Below, one piece after another: positions 6,728-8,701 of a stretch of 8,701 nt of DNA; position 1 is the first letter of the stretch; every line of letters starts with the position of its first letter. Both the position numbers and the translations under genes were made by a program. The stretch is from Thermoanaerobaculales bacterium (GTDB lineage: Bacteria; Acidobacteriota; Thermoanaerobaculia; Thermoanaerobaculales; Sulfomarinibacteraceae): NCBI GenBank assembly GCA_029938595.1, contig JAOZUP010000159.1, positions 1 through 8,701 of the forward strand, read 5' to 3'. Below the pieces are notes generated by a model. The model saw nothing but the letters and a program-made list of their open reading frames with translations. It did no database searches and was not told where the DNA came from.

Positions 6728-6924
6728 GCTATCCGTTTTTTCATGAGGCTCAATTAGGAGCTTTTCACTTGAATCAGGGGAGATGCAGGCAGACCGTGAG
6801 ATCGCCGTCTGACCCATTCCGAAAGCTAAGAATGAGATCTTGGTGGTCGTGGTGTCTTGGTGGTGAGTCCGGATCGAGAGGTCACCGGACTGCGAGCTCG
6901 TTTCCGGCCTGCTATTCTTCCTCG

Positions 6925-8701
6925 ATGCCCGATGGCGAACCACTATTTGAAGCCTTTCGTGGGGGCGGTCTTCACGGTGAGGTGTCGGTCGAGCACCGAC
7001 CCACAGACGTGGTGGGCGAGGTGACGCGGGTAGTGGACCCCTCGGCATCGGTGAAGACCATCCACTGGGGCCGCAACTTCATCTACGCGGCTGTTTTCGA
7101 GACTGCGGCAGGCTCCATCCCCGTGGTCGTCAAGCAGTTAAGGAATCAGGGCTGGTTCAAACGGCTCGAGAGAAAAACCCGGGGCAGCAAGGCCGAGCGC
7201 AGCTGGCGTGTGGCCAAGGAAATGGTGCGGGTCGGTCTCGCGACTCCGGATCCGTTGCTGTGGGTGGAGTCTGACGAGCCGGATGGTCCGTCATTTTTTG
7301 TAGCTCGATATCTCGAGGACGCGGTCGAGGTGCGGCAGTTCTTTCGGCGGCTCAACGGCGAGCCGGGCGCGGTTCATTTTCCTGAAGTTGACGAGTTCGT
7401 TTTCCTCCACCGCCTCGGCCGGCTGGCGCGAGAGATCAACGACGCTGGCATCCTCTACCGCGATCTATCGATGGGCAACATCCTGGTCGAGGAGGGTGAA
7501 TCGGACCTCCGGCTCTCACTGATCGATTTCAACCGTGCCCGGATCGGTCGCCACCCCGGTGTGTATCAGCGAACCAGAGATATCTGTCGGTTGCCGGTTC
7601 TCCGGCGAGAGCACCGCGCCGCTTTCCTCGAGGGCTACTGGGGTCAGACTCCCGCGAGATGGAGCTTCCGCTGGTGGTTTTACGGTTTATCTGTTGACGG
7701 CTACATCCTCAAACACGCCATCAAGAAATCGCTCAAGGATCTGCGGCTGTGGGGGAAACACGCCCACAGCGGATCCCACCATCCCCACATTCCGGCCGCT
7801 GCCGCGGGCGCCGACACGCGCGACAGGGCGGTGTGGGATCATCTTTCGGACCAGCCCCATCAGCACGCGACTCGCGGCGAGAAGCTGGCGATCCGCCTCG
7901 CAGACAGTCCGGCCCACCTGCGCGACCTTGCGGTCGTTGCCGCGTCGGCGTCGCGGGTCCGGAGGCGGTATGGCGAGCTCAAGAATGAGTTGTACTCGGC
8001 GCCGGTTCCCTTCGAAGGAATTGGGCTCGCGGTCCGTCCATGGTCGGTAAATCCCGACGCCCACGTTCGCGGAATCGACGAACTCGGGGTTGGCCGGGTG
8101 CTGATTCGCCTTCATCCGTGGGATGTGGACCACGAAGAGGAGGAGCGTCTTGCCGAGGCCCTCGCGGGCAGGGGCCTTGAGCTCGCTTTCGCCATCCCGC
8201 AGAATCGCGATCTGGTGCGCGATCGTGCGCGCTGGCGGGCGGCGATCGAGGAATTGGCCGAACGATTTACTCCATTCGGCCGGCAGTTCCAGATTGGGCA
8301 GGCGATCAATCGTAGCAAGTGGGGAATCTGGACACGCGCCGAGTATGCGGAGATCTACCTCGAGGCAGCGGAGGTACTGCAGCGTCACCGTGGCGTCGAG
8401 GTGATGGGCCCGGCAGTGATCGATTTCGAGTTTCCGGCGTTGGTGGCGCTGGTCGATGGGAAGATTCCCGGCCTTCGCTTCGACATCGTCTCGAGCTTGC
8501 TCTACGTGGACCGTCGCGGCGCACCCGAGAACCGGCAGATGGGTCTCGACACAACGGACAAGGTCACCCTGCTCCGCGCCATCGCCGAAACCGGCCGCAA
8601 CTCGAATGAGCGATGTTGGATCACCGAGGTCAACTGGCCGCTGTGGGAGGGGCCGCACTCTCCCGCCGGGAAAACCGTGGCGGTGGGCGAGGAGGAGCAG
8701 T
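6925..8701 (+). CDS. Lipopolysaccharide-kinase-like domain fused to a glycosidase-like TIM-barrel domain (3' end outside window)
   Basis: The frame is open from the ATG at 6925 to the last base: 592 codons with no stop. Residues about 45-240 resemble the Kdo kinase/WaaP/InaA kinase-like family: VVVKQ (Lys70, ATP-binding), Glu91 in KAERSW (helix C), YRDLSMGN (Asp180 as base, Asn185) and IDFNRAR (Asp201; DFN replaces DFG). Residues 241-360 are a basic linker, His-rich at 279-314. From about 361 the sequence alternates strands and helices as in a clan GH-A glycosidase barrel: FQIGQAINRSKWGIW (455-469), VEVMGPAVIDFEFP (491-504), FDIVSSLLYVD (519-529) and ITEVNWPLWEG (566-576), where Glu568 sits like the nucleophile. 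The usual acid/base Asn-Glu is Gln459-Ala460. The kinase part probably phosphorylates a sugar of the LPS core or lipid A; the barrel may bind or cut glycan. The start is uncertain: no Shine-Dalgarno precedes it, and an in-frame ATG at 6832 lies inside a repeat. Family calls are from motifs only. Confidence 0.8.
   Translation, partial: MPDGEPLFEAFRGGGLHGEVSVEHRPTDVVGEVTRVVDPSASVKTIHWGRNFIYAAVFETAAGSIPVVVKQLRNQGWFKRLERKTRGSKAERSWRVAKEMVRVGLATPDPLLWVESDEPDGPSFFVARYLEDAVEVRQFFRRLNGEPGAVHFPEVDEFVFLHRLGRLAREINDAGILYRDLSMGNILVEEGESDLRLSLIDFNRARIGRHPGVYQRTRDICRLPVLRREHRAAFLEGYWGQTPARWSFRWWFYGLSVDGYILKHAIKKSLKDLRLWGKHAHSGSHHPHIPAAAAGADTRDRAVWDHLSDQPHQHATRGEKLAIRLADSPAHLRDLAVVAASASRVRRRYGELKNELYSAPVPFEGIGLAVRPWSVNPDAHVRGIDELGVGRVLIRLHPWDVDHEEEERLAEALAGRGLELAFAIPQNRDLVRDRARWRAAIEELAERFTPFGRQFQIGQAINRSKWGIWTRAEYAEIYLEAAEVLQRHRGVEVMGPAVIDFEFPALVALVDGKIPGLRFDIVSSLLYVDRRGAPENRQMGLDTTDKVTLLRAIAETGRNSNERCWITEVNWPLWEGPHSPAGKTVAVGEEEQ

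Larger units (their letters stand above)
6322..6867. repeat. Outer inverted pair of CACCA/TGGTG-rich 30-bp arms bounding the spacer
   Basis: The left arm 6322-6351 and the reverse complement of 6838-6867 match at 25 of 30 positions without gaps. Both contain CACCACCAA, ACACCA and ACCAAGA in the same order. The arms enclose the three inner inverted-repeat structures. The arrangement could be the ends of one composite non-autonomous element, or two independent insertions of the same repeat in opposite orientation. Confidence 0.75.
6313..6924. other. 612-bp non-coding spacer made of nested inverted repeats
   Basis: No convincing gene lies between the hemW stop and the next start. The short frames present translate the repeats (for example a D-T-D-S run from the TATCG repeat) and match no family pattern. 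The spacer holds an outer CACCA-rich inverted pair (6322-6351 with 6838-6867), a TGTCAT-ended palindromic element (6392-6522), a TATCG stem-loop (6564-6655) and a second, shorter TGTCAT-ended element (6675-6727). A weak hairpin GCTC/GAGC with TTTT at 6748-6765 is the only terminator-like structure. No promoter with good -35 and -10 boxes is evident. Confidence 0.8.

Noticed and set aside
6748..6765. Intrinsic terminator candidate (GCTC/GAGC hairpin followed by TTTT)
   Set aside because: The stem has only 4 strong pairs, extendable to 6 with a G-U pair, and the T-run is short; it is about 440 bp after the hemW stop.
6832..6924. Upstream extension of the fusion gene from the in-frame ATG at 6832
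   Set aside because: The added 31 residues would be encoded largely by the TGGTG-rich inverted-repeat arm and read as low-complexity Trp/Gly sequence, so it is more likely non-coding.
6677..7048. 123-codon minus-strand frame across the spacer and the start of the fusion gene
   Set aside because: It overlaps a palindromic element and the coding start of a better supported gene on the other strand, and has no motif.
7687..8658. 323-codon open frame on the minus strand
   Set aside because: It lies wholly antisense to the fusion gene, whose + frame has kinase and barrel motifs. Long antisense frames are common in GC-rich coding DNA and this one shows no family motif.

Overview
The window is a high-GC stretch with four protein-coding genes, all on the + strand. 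The order is: the 3' part of a membrane-anchored Ser/Thr protein kinase with a long TPR-like repeat tail, then lepA (elongation factor 4), then hemW (radical SAM heme chaperone), then the 5' part of a gene joining a lipopolysaccharide-kinase-like domain to a glycosidase-like TIM-barrel domain. No tRNA, rRNA, CRISPR array, transposase or phage gene is visible. The lineage cannot be fixed from the sequence. A PknB-type kinase fused to TPRs, an LPS-kinase-like protein (implying an outer membrane) and abundant short intergenic repeats would fit an environmental Gram-negative such as an Acidobacteriota or a deltaproteobacterial-type lineage; this is inference only.

Layout. 1-3039: kinase/TPR gene, open at the left edge. 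3040-3297: spacer with triplicated 7-bp repeats, two blocks of which form a perfect inverted pair. 3298-5094: lepA, with a TTG start chosen because it has a Shine-Dalgarno sequence and the correct family N-terminus. 5095-5163: short spacer, again made largely of triplicated 7-bp repeats. 5164-6312: hemW. 6313-6924: a 612-bp non-coding spacer built of nested inverted repeats. 6925-8701: kinase-like/glycosidase-like fusion, which stays open through the right edge and so has no stop codon in the window.

lepA and hemW are housekeeping genes that are neighbours in other bacteria, for example upstream of hrcA-grpE-dnaK in Bacillus subtilis. Here the heat-shock genes do not follow. The two flanking kinase-like genes belong to different families and show no evident link to lepA-hemW.

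The observations most worth a second look are: the kinase/TIM-barrel fusion, whose barrel appears to lack the usual clan GH-A acid/base Asn-Glu pair; the almost perfect 46-residue period of the TPR-like tail, against 34 for ordinary TPRs; the 7-bp triplicate repeats in both short spacers; and the nested palindromic composite between hemW and the fusion gene.
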